From an uncultured Ralstonia sp. (GTDB lineage: Bacteria; Pseudomonadota; Gammaproteobacteria; Burkholderiales; Burkholderiaceae): a DNA stretch of 64,000 bases. Under the pieces are notes generated by a model, which did not search any database, was not told the DNA's origin, and worked only from the letters and a program-made list of their open reading frames with translations. This document shows positions 8,225-20,354 of this stretch, piece by piece. The stretch is taken from positions 21,525 to 85,524 of the forward strand of contig CAJXMR010000002.1 in the NCBI GenBank assembly GCA_913056305.1, read 5' to 3'. A program made the translations under genes and the position numbers. The first letter of the stretch is position 1. Each line of letters begins with the position of its first letter.

Positions 8225-8923
8225 ATGAACGTCAATCCGGACGCCCCTGCGCGCCGCGCCATCCGCACCCTGACCGCTCTTGAAGGGCGCGTGCTCGGCG
8301 TCCTGGTCGAGAAGCAACACACCGTGCCCGACACCTACCCGCTGACGCTCAACGCGCTGGCTGCCGGCTGCAATCAGAAAACCGCGCGCGCCCCGGTGAT
8401 GACGGTCACCGAAGCCGAGATCCTCACGGCCATCGACGGACTGAAATCGCTGAGTCTGGTCATGGAAGGCAGCAGCAGTCGCGTGCCGCGCTTCGAGCAC
8501 AACATCAATCGTGTGCTTGGCGTGCCCAGCCAATCCATCGCGTTGCTCACTGTGCTGCTCCTGCGCGGCCCGCAGACGGCGGCCGAGCTTCGACTGAACG
8601 CCGCGAGGCTGCATGCCTTTGCCGACATCTCGTCAGTCGAAGCGTTTCTGGAGGAGTTGGCCGCGAACGATCCACCCTACGTCGTGAAGTTGCCGCGAAC
8701 GCCGGGGGAGCGTGAAAGTCGTTGGGCTCATTTGTTGTGCGGCGCAGTCACGCTAGCCGAAATGCGGCAGGGCGGCGCCGTCGACGAGACCATCGCGCCT
8801 TCCGAATTCGAAGCGCTGAAAGCCGAGCAGAAGCGATTGGCCGACAAGGTGGTCCGGCTTCAGGCGCTCGTCGAGCAGATGGCAGAGGAGCTGGGCATCG
8901 CGATTGACAAATCGGCGCTGTAA
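8225..8923 (+). CDS. yceH: YceH family protein (DUF480)
   Basis: A 232-residue cytoplasmic protein made of two winged-helix-like halves. It opens with LEGRVLGVLVEKQHTVPDTYPLTLNAL, the hallmark of the family; the pattern through GCNQKTAR...V recurs in the second half around LLLRGPQTAAELR. The C-terminus is a short coiled coil (about 200-225) built on EALKAEQKRLADKVVRLQ. ATG 8225 is preferred over the upstream frame because it precedes the conserved domain directly and gives the family's usual length. Function is unknown; it may be a DNA-binding or scaffold protein. An inverted repeat lies just upstream. Confidence 0.9.
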   Translation: MNVNPDAPARRAIRTLTALEGRVLGVLVEKQHTVPDTYPLTLNALAAGCNQKTARAPVMTVTEAEILTAIDGLKSLSLVMEGSSSRVPRFEHNINRVLGVPSQSIALLTVLLLRGPQTAAELRLNAARLHAFADISSVEAFLEELAANDPPYVVKLPRTPGERESRWAHLLCGAVTLAEMRQGGAVDETIAPSEFEALKAEQKRLADKVVRLQALVEQMAEELGIAIDKSAL

Positions 8924-9047
8924 CTGCATACCACTACGCGTTTCTTTGCCGGCAGGCGAAAGAAAGTGAATCGGCCCCGGCAGGGACGGCGCCGGTGTGA
9001 ATCACCCAGCCCCGCCCCGGTAAAGGGCCGACACAGCAGCCGCTAAC

Positions 9048-10898
9048 TCACGCGCCGGCCGACACGAACAGCGTGCAGGCGCCTTCCTCCGCCGCCGACA
9101 CATTGCGGCGGAAGCCCGAGAACAGGTCCCGCCCAACACCCGCGTGATAGTGCGCCAGCTCCGGCGTGCTCACCTGGCGGGCATTCCATTCTGCTTCCGG
9201 CACCCGCACCGACAGCGTGCCGGCTTCCGCATCCAGCACCATGATGTCACCGTCGCGCACACGCGCCAGCGGCCCGCCATTGAGCGCCTCCGGCGTGACG
9301 TGGATCGCCGCCGGCACCTTGCCCGATGCGCCCGACATGCGGCCGTCCGTCACCAGCGCCACCTTGAAGCCGCGCTCCTGCAGTACCGACAGCGTGGGCG
9401 TGAGCTTGTGCAGCTCAGGCATGCCATTGGCTGCGGGGCCCTGATACGGCAGCACAGCGATGAAATCGCGCTCCAGCTCGCCGGCCTTGAAGGCGTGGAT
9501 CAGATCATCCTGCGCATGGAAGACGCGCGCCGGGGCTTCCACGACACGGTGCTCCGGCTTGACCGCCGACACCTTGATGACCGAGCGCCCCAGGTTGCCG
9601 TCCAGGACCCGCAGGCCGCCGTCCGGCGAGAACGGCTCGGCCACGCCGCGCACGATGTTGGTATCGAGCGAAGCCGCTGCGCCGTCGCGCCACACCAGCC
9701 GCATTTTGCCGTCCATGTCTTGCAGGAAGGGCTCCTGCGCGTGGCGGCGCAAGCCCTTGCCCATCACGGTGGTCACGTCGTCGTGCAGCAGGCCCGCGTC
9801 GATCAGTTCGCGGATCACGATCGACAGGCCACCCGCCGCCTGGAACTCGTTCACGTCTGCCTTGCCGTTCGGGTACACGCGCGCCAGCAGTGGCACCACG
9901 GCGGACAGTTCATCAAAGTCATCCCACGTGAGCAGGATGCCCGCCGCACGCGCCATGGCGATCAGGTGCAGCGTGTGGTTGGTCGAGCCGCCCGTGGCCA
10001 GCAGGCCGACGATGCCGTTGACGAAGGCGCGCTCGTCCAGTACATCGGCGATGGGCGTGAACTGCTCGCCGCCATGGACGAGCTTGAGCACCTGGCGCGC
10101 AGACTCACGCGTGAGTGCCTCGCGCAGCGGCGTGTTCGGGTTGATGAAGGCGGTGCCCGGCAGGTGCAGGCCCATGATCTCCATCAGCATCTGGTTGGAG
10201 TTGGCCGTGCCATAGAACGTACAGGTGCCGGCGCCGTGGTACGACTTGGATTCGGCCTCCAGCAGGTCGGCGCGCGAGAGCTTGCCCTCGGCGTAGCGCT
10301 GGCGCGTCTGGGCCTTCTCGTCGTTGCTCATGCCGGTGGTCATGGGGCCGCCCGGCACGAACACGGCCGGCAGGTGGCCGAACGACAGCGCGCCGATCAC
10401 GAGGCCGGGCACGATCTTGTCGCACACGCCCAGGTACAGCGCCGCGTCGAACATCTGATGCGACAGCGCGACGGCGGTCGACAACGCAATCGTGTCGCGC
10501 GAGAACAGCGACAGCTCCATGCCGTCCTGCCCCTGCGTCACGCCATCGCACATGGCCGGCACGCCGCCGGCAAACTGCGCGGTGCCGCCGGCTTCCAGCG
10601 CGGTCTCCTTGATCCACGCCGGATACACCTCCAGCGGCTGGTGTGCGGAGAGCATGTCGTTGTAGGCCGAGACGATGCCGATGTTCGGCCGCTCCAGCGC
10701 CTTCAGGCGGATCTTCGCCTCGCCCGGCATCGCCGCGAAGCCGTGGGCGAGGTTGGTGCACGAGAGCAGCGAGCGCTCGACCTTGCGGCCGGCGTTCTTG
10801 CGGGTGACGTCCAGATAGGCCTGACGGGGGCCGCGGCTGCGGTCGATGATGCGCTGGGTGACGTCGGCCACGACGTCGTGCAGGCGGTGCAGGGCCAT
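9048..10898 (-). CDS. edd: Phosphogluconate dehydratase
   Basis: A 616-residue IlvD/Edd family enzyme converting 6-phosphogluconate to 2-keto-3-deoxy-6-phosphogluconate, the committed Entner-Doudoroff step, in the cytoplasm. Fe-S cluster cysteines are visible in SCTNLAHG (near 60), [19 protein letters not shown] and [18 protein letters not shown] segments; [19 protein letters not shown] and [17 protein letters not shown] are diagnostic for Edd over dihydroxyacid dehydratase. ATG 10898 follows an AGGAGAA ribosome site; the open frame upstream crosses a HexR-type box and is not coding. The gene is divergent from zwf and both are probably repressed by HexR until KDPG accumulates. eda is not in the window. 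Confidence 0.95.
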   Translation of the reverse strand: MALHRLHDVVADVTQRIIDRSRGPRQAYLDVTRKNAGRKVERSLLSCTNLAHGFAAMPGEAKIRLKALERPNIGIVSAYNDMLSAHQPLEVYPAWIKETALEAGGTAQFAGGVPAMCDGVTQGQDGMELSLFSRDTIALSTAVALSHQMFDAALYLGVCDKIVPGLVIGALSFGHLPAVFVPGGPMTTGMSNDEKAQTRQRYAEGKLSRADLLEAESKSYHGAGTCTFYGTANSNQMLMEIMGLHLPGTAFINPNTPLREALTRESARQVLKLVHGGEQFTPIADVLDERAFVNGIVGLLATGGSTNHTLHLIAMARAAGILLTWDDFDELSAVVPLLARVYPNGKADVNEFQAAGGLSIVIRELIDAGLLHDDVTTVMGKGLRRHAQEPFLQDMDGKMRLVWRDGAAASLDTNIVRGVAEPFSPDGGLRVLDGNLGRSVIKVSAVKPEHRVVEAPARVFHAQDDLIHAFKAGELERDFIAVLPYQGPAANGMPELHKLTPTLSVLQERGFKVALVTDGRMSGASGKVPAAIHVTPEALNGGPLARVRDGDIMVLDAEAGTLSVRVPEAEWNARQVSTPELAHYHAGVGRDLFSGFRRNVSAAEEGACTLFVSAGA

Positions 10899-10943
10899 GC
10901 GGGTTCTCCTGGTGGGGGTCCGGATCGGATCGGGACGGAATGC

Positions 10944-10958
10944 TGTAATTTTCCTACA
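10944..10958. promoter_or_regulatory. Candidate HexR operator (edd-proximal)
   Basis: TGTAATTTTCCTACA has the outer TGTA/TACA half-sites of the HexR consensus known from gamma-proteobacteria (TGTARTNNNNYTACA-like). It lies 46 bp upstream of the edd start, well placed to control edd. Confidence 0.65.
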
Positions 10959-11121
10959 AACTGGCCGGTCGTGGGGCAGGGTTTTCCACAGGTGCCCAGG
11001 TAGCCTCAACGGCCTAGCACGCGAATTGCGTGCCGCAAGGAGGCTGAAAAGGCTTGGGATCTCGTCAATTCTCAGGCGGAAAGCGATTGCTTGGGCAGTC
11101 GCATGAACGCCTTGCTCGTGA

Positions 11122-11136
11122 TGTAGTAATACTACA
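11122..11136. promoter_or_regulatory. Candidate HexR operator (zwf-proximal)
   Basis: TGTAGTAATACTACA is a 15-base palindrome that matches the HexR consensus at every informative position. It lies 122 bp before zwf. With the second box at 10944 it brackets the edd-zwf promoter region, and a HexR-family gene closes the locus. Confidence 0.75.
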
Positions 11137-11257
11137 AAATGGACGGGAAAAGCACGTTGTACTGCTAGCCGCCACAAATCGCGCTCACAATGAACCGACG
11201 CGTTCATGTGCGTTACCTAGGCTAGCCTAATCGATGGCTCACACACAGGAGATGACG

Positions 11258-12726
<1,469 letters not shown>

Positions 12727-12727
<1 letters not shown>

Positions 12728-13431
12728 TGGTCATGGAATGGCACGCAATGCCTGACGCGCAGACCCAGGTGGCGCAGTTGGCCGACGCCGTCGCCGACAC
12801 GCTCACCCGCGTGATCGGCACGCACGGCAGTGCATGCCTGGCGGTGTCGGGCGGGCGTTCGCCGATTCCACTGTTTGCCGCGTTGCGCACGCGGCCGCTG
12901 CGCTGGGCGGACGTGGCGATCACGCTGGTCGACGAGCGCGCCGTGCCGCCCGACCACGCCGACAGCAACGCGCGCCTGGTGCGCGAACATCTGCTGCAGG
13001 ATGCCGCCGCTGCAGCACGCTTCTTTCCGCTGGTGCTGTCGCCGCACGTGCACGGCGGCTCGGTGGACGTGGATGCGTGCGTGGCCACGGCCAACGATCC
13101 GTTCCAGCAACCTGACGTGGCGATTCTCGGCATGGGCGACGACGGGCATACGGCCTCGCTGTTTCCCGATGCGGCGGAGCTGGGCGAGGGCATCGACCGC
13201 GCACGGCCGCCGGCTTACCTGCCGGTGCGCCCGGGCGCCGCGCCGCACCGGCGCATCAGCCTGAACCTGTCGGCGCTGTGCGCGGCGCGCTCGCTGTTTC
13301 TCGCCATTGGCGGGGAGGCCAAGCGCGCCGTGTTCGACCGGGCCGCGCAAGGCGAGGCGCAGCACGCGCTGCCGGTCAGCTATGTCATTCATCAGCGGGA
13401 GGTACCGCTCGATGTCTATTGGACTGCATGA
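12727..13431 (+). CDS. pgl: 6-Phosphogluconolactonase
   Basis: A 234-residue enzyme of the DevB/NagB-like lactonase family that hydrolyses 6-phosphogluconolactone to 6-phosphogluconate. The motifs LAVSGGRSPIPLFAAL (about 39-54), VTLVDER-type ITLVDERAVPPDHADSNA, and ILGMGDDGHTASLFPDA (about 134-150) are all present. The start ATG overlaps the zwf stop by one base and its own 3' end overlaps the preferred glk start by 20 bp, so all three cistrons are coupled. A second ATG two codons in could be used instead. Confidence 0.93.
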
Positions 13432-14467
13432 AGTTGGCGTAGGCGACACGAAGGAAGCGATGGCGTACCCGCGCCTGGTTGGGGATATCGGCGCCACCAA
13501 CGCGCGCTTTGCGCTGGAGATGGCGCCAATGCGGCTGGCCCATATTGATGTGCGGAAGGGCGACGACTACCCGTCGCTGGAAGCGGCGATGCGCGCGTAT
13601 CTCGCCTCGCTGCCGCCCGAGATCGCCGCGGCTGGTGTGCGCCATGCGGCCATCGGCATCGCCAACCCGGTGCTGGGCGACCAGATTCGCATGACCAACC
13701 GCGACTGGGCGTTTTCCATCGAGGCCATGCGCCAGTCGCTCGGTTTCGACACCTTTGTCGTGCTCAACGACTTTGCCGCGCTGGCGCATTCGCTGCCTTA
13801 CCTGAGTGCCGACGAACTGCAGCAGGTGGGCGGCGGCGCGTGCGTGGCCGATGCTCCGCGCGCGCTGCTGGGCGCGGGCACTGGCCTAGGCGTGGGCTCG
13901 TTGCTGCCGACGCCGGACGGCCGCTTCATTGCCGTGGCAGGCGAGGGCGGGCACGTGGCGTTCTCGCCGATGAACGACGAGGAAGTCGCCATCTGGCACT
14001 TCGCACGCGAGCGCTTCGGCCATGTGTCGGCCGAGAGGCTGATCTCGGGCATGGGGCTGGAGCTGATCTATGAGGCGCTGGGCGCGTGCTTCGACCTGTG
14101 GCAACAGGGCCCCGCCGTGCGCCGCGCCGCCGACATCACCGCCATCGCCCTGGGCGAGACGGACGACAAAGTGGGCGACCACGCCCGCTGCCGCTATGCC
14201 GTCGATACCTTCTGCGCCTTCCTCGGCACGGTGGCGGCCAACCTGGCGGTCACGCTGGGCGCGCGCGGTGGCGTCTACATCGGCGGCGGCATTGTGCCGC
14301 GCCTGGGCGCCACCTTCGCCAATTCACCGTTCCGCCGCCGCTTTGAAGACAAGGGCCGCTTCTCCGGCTACGTGGCGGCGATGCCGGTGTATGTCATCCA
14401 CGCGCCCTATCCCGCGCTGATTGGGCTGTGCGCGGCGATGGACCATGCCGTGGCAAACGGACACTGA
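13412..14467 (+). CDS. glk: Glucokinase
   Basis: A 351-residue bacterial glucokinase that phosphorylates glucose with ATP. The phosphate-1 motif GDIGATNARFAL (about residues 25-36) has Ala where most members have Gly (GDIGGTN). NDFAALAHSLPYL supplies the catalytic Asp, LLGAGTGLGVG the phosphate-2 region, and GEGGHVAFSP the glucose-binding stretch. ATG 13412 has GGGAGGT eight bases upstream but overlaps pgl; ATG 13460 with AAGGAAG just before it would give a more standard N-terminus, so the start is not settled. Glucokinase in this operon indicates uptake of free glucose rather than phosphotransferase uptake. Confidence 0.92.
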   Translation: MSIGLHEVGVGDTKEAMAYPRLVGDIGATNARFALEMAPMRLAHIDVRKGDDYPSLEAAMRAYLASLPPEIAAAGVRHAAIGIANPVLGDQIRMTNRDWAFSIEAMRQSLGFDTFVVLNDFAALAHSLPYLSADELQQVGGGACVADAPRALLGAGTGLGVGSLLPTPDGRFIAVAGEGGHVAFSPMNDEEVAIWHFARERFGHVSAERLISGMGLELIYEALGACFDLWQQGPAVRRAADITAIALGETDDKVGDHARCRYAVDTFCAFLGTVAANLAVTLGARGGVYIGGGIVPRLGATFANSPFRRRFEDKGRFSGYVAAMPVYVIHAPYPALIGLCAAMDHAVANGH

Positions 14468-14482
14468 GCCGGCCGGCTCAAC

Positions 14483-15319
14483 TCACTCCGGCTGATCGGC
14501 CAGCCCGGCAGTGCTGCCTTTGCGCAGCGCCGTCTCCAGCACCAGCGCATCGAGTAGCGCGAGGTGCAGCAGGCGTGCCACCATGGAGCGGTCCGCGACG
14601 GCGGCCTCCACACTGGCGGGCAGCGTGACGTCGGCCAGCGCGGCCAGGCGGCTGCCCGGCGCCGTCACGGCAATCACGCGCACGCCCAGCTCGCGCACGC
14701 GCTCCACCGCCGTCTGCAGCTCGGGCAGGTCGCCCGACTTGGAGATGGCGATCACCACGTCCCCCGCCTGCAGCACGTTCAACGACATCGACACCAGATA
14801 CGGATCGCTGTACGCATTGGCAGCGATGCCGTAGCGGAAGAACTTGGTCTGCGCGTCGCGCGCCACCACGCCGGAGCTGCCGAAGCCGTAAAGGTCGATG
14901 CGGTGCGCGGCATCCACCAGCGCCACCGCGGCGTCGAGCGCGTGCGCATCGAGCTGGTCGCGCAGCGTGGCCAGCGCGTCGATGGTGTCCTGCAGGACGC
15001 GCGTGCCGGCAGCGGGCGCCTTGCGGGCCGGGGCGGTATCGCGCGGCACGTTGCCCTGCGCCAGCCGCAGCTTGAAATCCGACAGGCCGTGGCAGCCCAT
15101 CGAGCGGCAGAAGCGGATCACGGTCGGCTGGCTCACGCCGGCCTCGCGTGCGATGGCCGCCACCGGCAGGCTCAGCACCGTACCGGGCTGGCGCAGCACC
15201 CAATCGGCCACCTGCCGCTCCGCTGGCGAGAGCGTCGGGCGCGCGGCGCGGATGCGTTCGCGCAGGTCGGTGCCGGGGTTGTCTGTGGTGGGTGGCGTTG
15301 TGGCGGGCAGGGCGCTCAT
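14483..15319 (-). CDS. hexR: HexR-type transcriptional regulator (RpiR family)
   Basis: A 278-residue regulator with an N-terminal RpiR-type helix-turn-helix (about residues 20-95, IAREAGVSQPTVIRFCRSMG) and a C-terminal SIS sugar-phosphate-binding domain (about 125-255, GFGSSGVVARDAQTKFFR and AISKSGDLPE). HexR proteins bind KDPG and release edd and zwf promoters. It is convergent with glk, with 15 bp between stops. I find no box of the HexR type just upstream of this gene, so autoregulation is not indicated. The start ATG 15319 is the first that gives a normal family length. Confidence 0.88.
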   Translation of the reverse strand: MSALPATTPPTTDNPGTDLRERIRAARPTLSPAERQVADWVLRQPGTVLSLPVAAIAREAGVSQPTVIRFCRSMGCHGLSDFKLRLAQGNVPRDTAPARKAPAAGTRVLQDTIDALATLRDQLDAHALDAAVALVDAAHRIDLYGFGSSGVVARDAQTKFFRYGIAANAYSDPYLVSMSLNVLQAGDVVIAISKSGDLPELQTAVERVRELGVRVIAVTAPGSRLAALADVTLPASVEAAVADRSMVARLLHLALLDALVLETALRKGSTAGLADQPE

Positions 15320-15535
15320 CTGCGCGGGTTTCGGGTGACGGATCGCATCACGATAAAGGCAAGCGCAGCGCCATGCAACCGGAGGCTGCGCCCCCTCGTA
15401 GGACGTGCGGGCTCCGGTTGCAACTGCATGAATTTGCACTTTCCTCAGGCCGGATCGCTCGGTACGTTGAACGGCACCCTCGGCGCCACAAGCGCTTGGG
15501 TCCGACAACGTCGTACCTCCTTAAAAGGACTTCCG

Positions 15536-17275
15536 ATGATCCGTACTGCCACCCCCATGCAGCACCTGTCCTCGCTGTGCCGGCAACTGGCCTGCGCCTG
15601 GCCGCTCGCGCTGGCCGCCGGTGCGGCGCACGCCGCCACCCCTGTAGCCACCGATTGGGTCGACACCCACACCCGGGCCTTTGTGACCGGCCCGCAACTG
15701 ATGGCGCGCGGCGCCGCCAATGAACTCGCCACGGGCCAGACCGCCGATGTGCTGATCAGCCTCAAGCTGCGCAATGCGGCCCAGCTCAAGACCCTGGCGC
15801 GCGACGTCAACAACCCGCGCAGCGCGCACTACCGCAAGTTCCTCACCCACGAGCAGTTCCTGGCCGAACACGCCCCCACCGAGGCGCAGGTGCAGGCAGT
15901 GGTGAGCTACCTGCGCAAGAACGGTTTCATCAACATCGAGGTGGCGCCCAACCGGCTGCTGGTGTCGGCGCGGGGCACGGCGGGCACGGTCAAGACCGCG
16001 TTCAACACGCCGCTGGTGCACTACCAGTTGGCCGGCCGGGCAGGGTTTGCCAACTCGGCGCGGGCCCAGGTGCCGCGCGAGCTGGGCGGCATCGTCGGCT
16101 CGGTGCTGGGCCTGCAGAGCGTGGCGCGCGCGCGTCCGCTGCTGCACGTGGGCGATGTGGCCGAGGCGCGCACGCTGGCGGCCGGCACGGCCACCGGCCA
16201 CTCGCCGTCGGAATTCCCGGCGCTGTACGGTGCCATCGGCGTGCCGACGGCCAAGGGCACGACGGTCGGCATCGTCACCATCGGCGGCGTGTCGCAAACA
16301 TTGCGTGACCTGCGCACCTTCACCAGCAGCAACGGCTATGCGGCCGTCAGCACGCAAACCATCAAGACCAACGGCACCAGCGGCAACTACACCGACGACC
16401 AGGAAGGCCAGGGCGAGTGGAACCTCGACAGCCAGTCGGTGGTGGGTGCGGCCGGCGGCGCGGTCGGCAAGCTGGCGTTCTACATGGCCGACCTCAATGC
16501 CTCGGGCAACACCGGCCTCACGCAGGCCTTCAACAAGGCCGTGACGGACAACACCGCCAAGGTCATCAACGTGTCGCTCGGCTGGTGCGAGGCCGATGCC
16601 AGCGCCGACGGCACGCTCGACGCCGAAGAGCAGATCTTCACCCAGGCCGCGGCGCAGGGGCAGACCTTCTCGGTGTCGTCCGGCGACGAGGGCGTCTACG
16701 AGTGCAACAACCGCGGCTATCCGAACGGTGCCAACTACACGGTGTCGTGGCCGGCTGCATCGCCGCACGTGCTGGCCATCGGCGGCACGACGCTGTACAC
16801 GAATGGCGGCGCGTTCGGTAGCGAGACGGTATGGAACGAAGGGCTCGACGCTAACGGCAAGCTGTGGGCGACCGGTGGCGGCATCAGCACGATCCTGCCG
16901 GCGCCGACTTGGCAGAGCGGCAGCAACCGGCAGTTGCCCGATGTGTCGTTCGATGCTGCGCAGGGTACGGGCGCCTTGATCTACAACTACGGGCAGTTGC
17001 AGCAGATCGGTGGCACCAGCCTGTCGGCGCCGCTGTTCACCGGTTTCTGGGCGCGCATCCTGGCGGCCAATGGCAGCAATCTGGGTTTCCCGGCGCAACG
17101 CTTGTATAACGCCATCCCCGCCAATGCGTCGCTGCTGCAATACGACGTGGTATCGGGCAACAACGGCTACCAGGGCTACGGCTACAACGCGGCCCAGGGC
17201 TGGGACTACCCGACCGGCTGGGGCAGCCTGAACATCGGCGCGCTGAACCAGCTCATCCAGTCGGGCGGGTTCTGA
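15536..17275 (+). CDS. Secreted serine-carboxyl peptidase (sedolisin, S53)
   Basis: A 579-residue pre-pro-peptidase. Residues 1-34 form a Sec signal peptide ending near AAHA. Residues about 45-190 are a pro-kumamolisin activation domain. The catalytic domain has Glu294 and Asp298 in GEWNLD, the oxyanion Asp384 in SSGDEG, and the nucleophile Ser495 in GGTSLSAP. GYNAAQGWDYPTGWGSLN near 550 is the family's C-terminal calcium site. These enzymes work at acid pH, so an acidified extracellular or plant environment is a plausible setting. It is monocistronic, with AAAAGGA before the ATG and a separate MarR gene converging from the right. Confidence 0.92.
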   Translation: MIRTATPMQHLSSLCRQLACAWPLALAAGAAHAATPVATDWVDTHTRAFVTGPQLMARGAANELATGQTADVLISLKLRNAAQLKTLARDVNNPRSAHYRKFLTHEQFLAEHAPTEAQVQAVVSYLRKNGFINIEVAPNRLLVSARGTAGTVKTAFNTPLVHYQLAGRAGFANSARAQVPRELGGIVGSVLGLQSVARARPLLHVGDVAEARTLAAGTATGHSPSEFPALYGAIGVPTAKGTTVGIVTIGGVSQTLRDLRTFTSSNGYAAVSTQTIKTNGTSGNYTDDQEGQGEWNLDSQSVVGAAGGAVGKLAFYMADLNASGNTGLTQAFNKAVTDNTAKVINVSLGWCEADASADGTLDAEEQIFTQAAAQGQTFSVSSGDEGVYECNNRGYPNGANYTVSWPAASPHVLAIGGTTLYTNGGAFGSETVWNEGLDANGKLWATGGGISTILPAPTWQSGSNRQLPDVSFDAAQGTGALIYNYGQLQQIGGTSLSAPLFTGFWARILAANGSNLGFPAQRLYNAIPANASLLQYDVVSGNNGYQGYGYNAAQGWDYPTGWGSLNIGALNQLIQSGGF

Positions 17276-17316
17276 GCCACGCGAGGAGGTTGGCGGCCGG
17301 CGTCGCCCGGCCGCCG

Positions 17317-17925
17317 CTAGAGCGCCGGCGGCTCGGCCAGGTGGCGCTTGAGCTTGCCCAGCAGGCTGGAGAGCTGGGCTTGCTCTTCGCGCGCCAGCCC
17401 GTCGAACAGGGCGATCACCCACTGCTCGTGCAGTGCCGCCATCTCGGCAAATTGGGCCTTGCCCTTGGGCGTCAGGCAGACGGTGTAGGCACGCCGGTCG
17501 CGCGGGTCGTCGCGGCGCTCGATCAGGCCCTCTTCGACCAGCCGATCGGCGATGCCCGTCACGTTGCCGCCCGAGACCATCAGCAGCCGCGACAGGTCGC
17601 GCATCTTCAGCCCTTCCGGATGCCGCTCGAGCTGCGCCATCAGGTCAAAGCGCGGCAGGGTGGTTTCAAAGCGGGTGCGCAGCGCGTTGCGCAACTGCGT
17701 TTCGACCAGGCTGTGGCAGGTCAGCAACCGCAGCCACAGGCGCAATGCACCGTGATTGCCCGCGGGCACGCCGTCCGCTTCGGGGTGGGTGGCCGCGGCC
17801 ACGTCGCCTGATGGCGCGGCCTTGCGTCTGCTGGTGTTGCGCGGTGATTTCACGATGCCTGCCAAATGCTGCAGGGCCGTGCCCTGCTTGCCCCGCATCT
17901 TACTGGACGCCCCATGGGTTGGCAT
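17317..17925 (-). CDS. MarR family transcriptional regulator
   Basis: A 202-residue MarR protein. The winged helix lies at about residues 90-160, with LSRLLMVSGGNVTGIADRLVEEGLIERRDDPRDRRAYTVCLTPKG showing recognition helix and wing. Residues 1-50 are a charged, Ala-rich extension not needed by the fold, so a later start such as Met10 is possible; CGGAGA stands before the ATG chosen. It lies 54 bp downstream of the hydrolase gene in the same direction as the ABC importer operon, and probably senses its substrate or a product. MarR proteins commonly bind aromatic acids or CoA esters. Confidence 0.85.
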   Translation of the reverse strand: MPTHGASSKMRGKQGTALQHLAGIVKSPRNTSRRKAAPSGDVAAATHPEADGVPAGNHGALRLWLRLLTCHSLVETQLRNALRTRFETTLPRFDLMAQLERHPEGLKMRDLSRLLMVSGGNVTGIADRLVEEGLIERRDDPRDRRAYTVCLTPKGKAQFAEMAALHEQWVIALFDGLAREEQAQLSSLLGKLKRHLAEPPAL

Positions 17926-17979
17926 GTCGGTCTCCGCTGGTCGGCTTGGGCGCGTTTCGTCCCAGGTGTGGGCCCGGTT

Positions 17980-18844
17980 TCAGGCCCGGCAGATTTCGAT
18001 CAATTCGAGCGCCGCCTGGAACAACGGCGTCTGCGGCTGGGCAAAGGCCTCGCACAGGCTGACGTGGTCGTCGGCCGGCATGTCGACCGCGCCGCGCCAG
18101 CAATCGGGCCATGCACCGGCCAGCAGCGCCAGCTGGCGCTTGAACTCGCGGCTCTCGCGGCCGCCCACCGCGCCGATCAGCGGCGTATCGGCCACGGGCC
18201 GCAGGTGGATCGGGCTCAGGGCGGCGATGCGTTCCGGCGTGAAATCGAGGTCGCTGTGCAGGAAGGGCACGTGCGCCAGCGGCGCGAGGTCGGCCAGCGG
18301 CGACAGCGCGATGCCGCCCGCCACCAGCCGCGCCGGCAGTGTCCGGTCCAGCGCCGGCCAATCCGTCGCGAGTGCCATGCAGGTCAGGTGCCCGCCCGCC
18401 GAGTGGCCAGCCACCACGATGCGGCGGCGGTCGATGCCGAAGGCATCGGCCTGCCGGTACAGCCAGGCGATGGCGCGCCGCGTTTGATCCACGATGGTGT
18501 CCAGCGTCGTCGCGGGCGCCAGGCCGTAGTTGACGATGGCCACCGACACGCCGCGCTGCACATAGGCCGGCGCCGCCCAGGTGAAGTCGTCCTTGTGCAG
18601 GCGCCGCCAGAAACCACCGTGCAGGAAGACCAGCAGCGGCGCCGCATGCGGGCCGGTGTCAGCGCAGAAGAGGTCGAGCTGCTCCGCCGCGCCGGGCCCA
18701 TACGCGAGGTTGTAGTGGCCGGGCAGGTCGTTGCGCACCGTACGGGCGCGCTCGCCCCACGCTGCCAAGGTCGACGCAAACGCCGGGACGAAGGCGGAGA
18801 CATCGTATTCGCGCGCGAGGTCAAGCCCTGGCGCGGGCATCGGT

Positions 18845-18855
<11 letters not shown>
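17980..18855 (-). CDS. Alpha/beta hydrolase, arylformamidase/HSL-like
   Basis: A 291-residue cytoplasmic esterase-type hydrolase with oxyanion motif HGGFW (about residue 79), nucleophile elbow GHSAGGH (about 150) and a likely His in ADDHVSL (about 262). The HGGxW plus GHSAGGH combination is shared by eukaryote-type kynurenine formamidases and related carboxylesterases. The first 11 bp overlap the end of the livF gene, so its translation is coupled to an ABC importer; it probably hydrolyses the imported compound, for example an N-formyl or ester bond. The exact substrate is unknown. No Sec signal is present. Confidence 0.85.
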
Positions 18856-19555
<700 letters not shown>

Positions 19556-19556
19556 G

Positions 19557-20354
19557 TCAGGCCACCGTTGCGTTGGCGGGTTTGGCTTCGTCGGCCTCAT
19601 CGGCTTCCTCGGCTTCATCGCCGAGATAGGCCTGGATGACGTCCGGGTTGGCGCGGATCGCCTCCGGCGTGCCGGTGGCGATCACGTGGCCGGCCACCAG
19701 CACCGAGATGCGGTCGGCCAGGCGGAACACCGCGTCCATGTCGTGCTCGACCAGCACGATGGCGTAGGTGCCGCGCAGCGCGTCGATCAGCTCGGCCATT
19801 CGCTGCGACTCTTCCGGGTCGGTGCCGGCCATCGGCTCGTCGAGCAGCAGCACGGCCGGCTTGCACGCCAGCGCCATGCCCAGCTCCAGCGCGCGTTGCT
19901 TGCCGTGCGAGAGCGTGCCGACCACGCGGTCCAGCGCATCGGCCAGGCCGACGACGTGGGCGGTCTCCTGCGCCACGGCATCCAACGCCGATTCATCGGC
20001 CACCACGCCCAGCACGTCGAACGAATGGCCGGTGCGCGCCTGGGCCGCGAGCGCCAGGTTCTCTCGCACCGTCAGGCGCGGGAAGAGCGTCGTGATCTGG
20101 TACGAGCGCGCGATGCCGGCCGCCACGCGCTGGTGCACGCGCAGGCGCGTGACGTCGTTGCCGTTGAACAGGATGCGCCCGCTGTCCGAGGCCAGCTCAC
20201 CCGAGAGCTGCGCCAGCAGCGTGGTCTTGCCCGCGCCGTTGGGGCCGATCAGCGCATGCACTTCGCCGGCGGCGATCTCCAGATTGCAGTCGTTGGTGGC
20301 GACGAGGCCGCCAAAGCGCTTGAACAGGCGGTCCACCTGCAGGATCGGGTTCAT
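19557..20354 (-). CDS. livG: Branched-chain-type ABC transporter ATP-binding protein (LivG)
   Basis: A 265-residue ATPase with Walker A GPNGAGKTTL (about 37-46), signature LSHGKQRALELGMAL, Walker B VLLLDEPMAGTDPEES and switch His in LVEHDMDAV. It has the LivG-type insertion after Walker A and GIARSYQITTLFPRLTVREN. The C-terminal tail is an acidic EEADEADEA stretch, an unusual addition. Its start overlaps the livM stop by four bases. It pairs with LivF as the nucleotide-binding heterodimer. Confidence 0.93.
   Translation of the reverse strand: MNPILQVDRLFKRFGGLVATNDCNLEIAAGEVHALIGPNGAGKTTLLAQLSGELASDSGRILFNGNDVTRLRVHQRVAAGIARSYQITTLFPRLTVRENLALAAQARTGHSFDVLGVVADESALDAVAQETAHVVGLADALDRVVGTLSHGKQRALELGMALACKPAVLLLDEPMAGTDPEESQRMAELIDALRGTYAIVLVEHDMDAVFRLADRISVLVAGHVIATGTPEAIRANPDVIQAYLGDEAEEADEADEAKPANATVA

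Noticed and set aside
9144..11003. 619-codon plus-strand frame opposite edd
   Set aside because: Antisense to a full-length Edd with all motifs.
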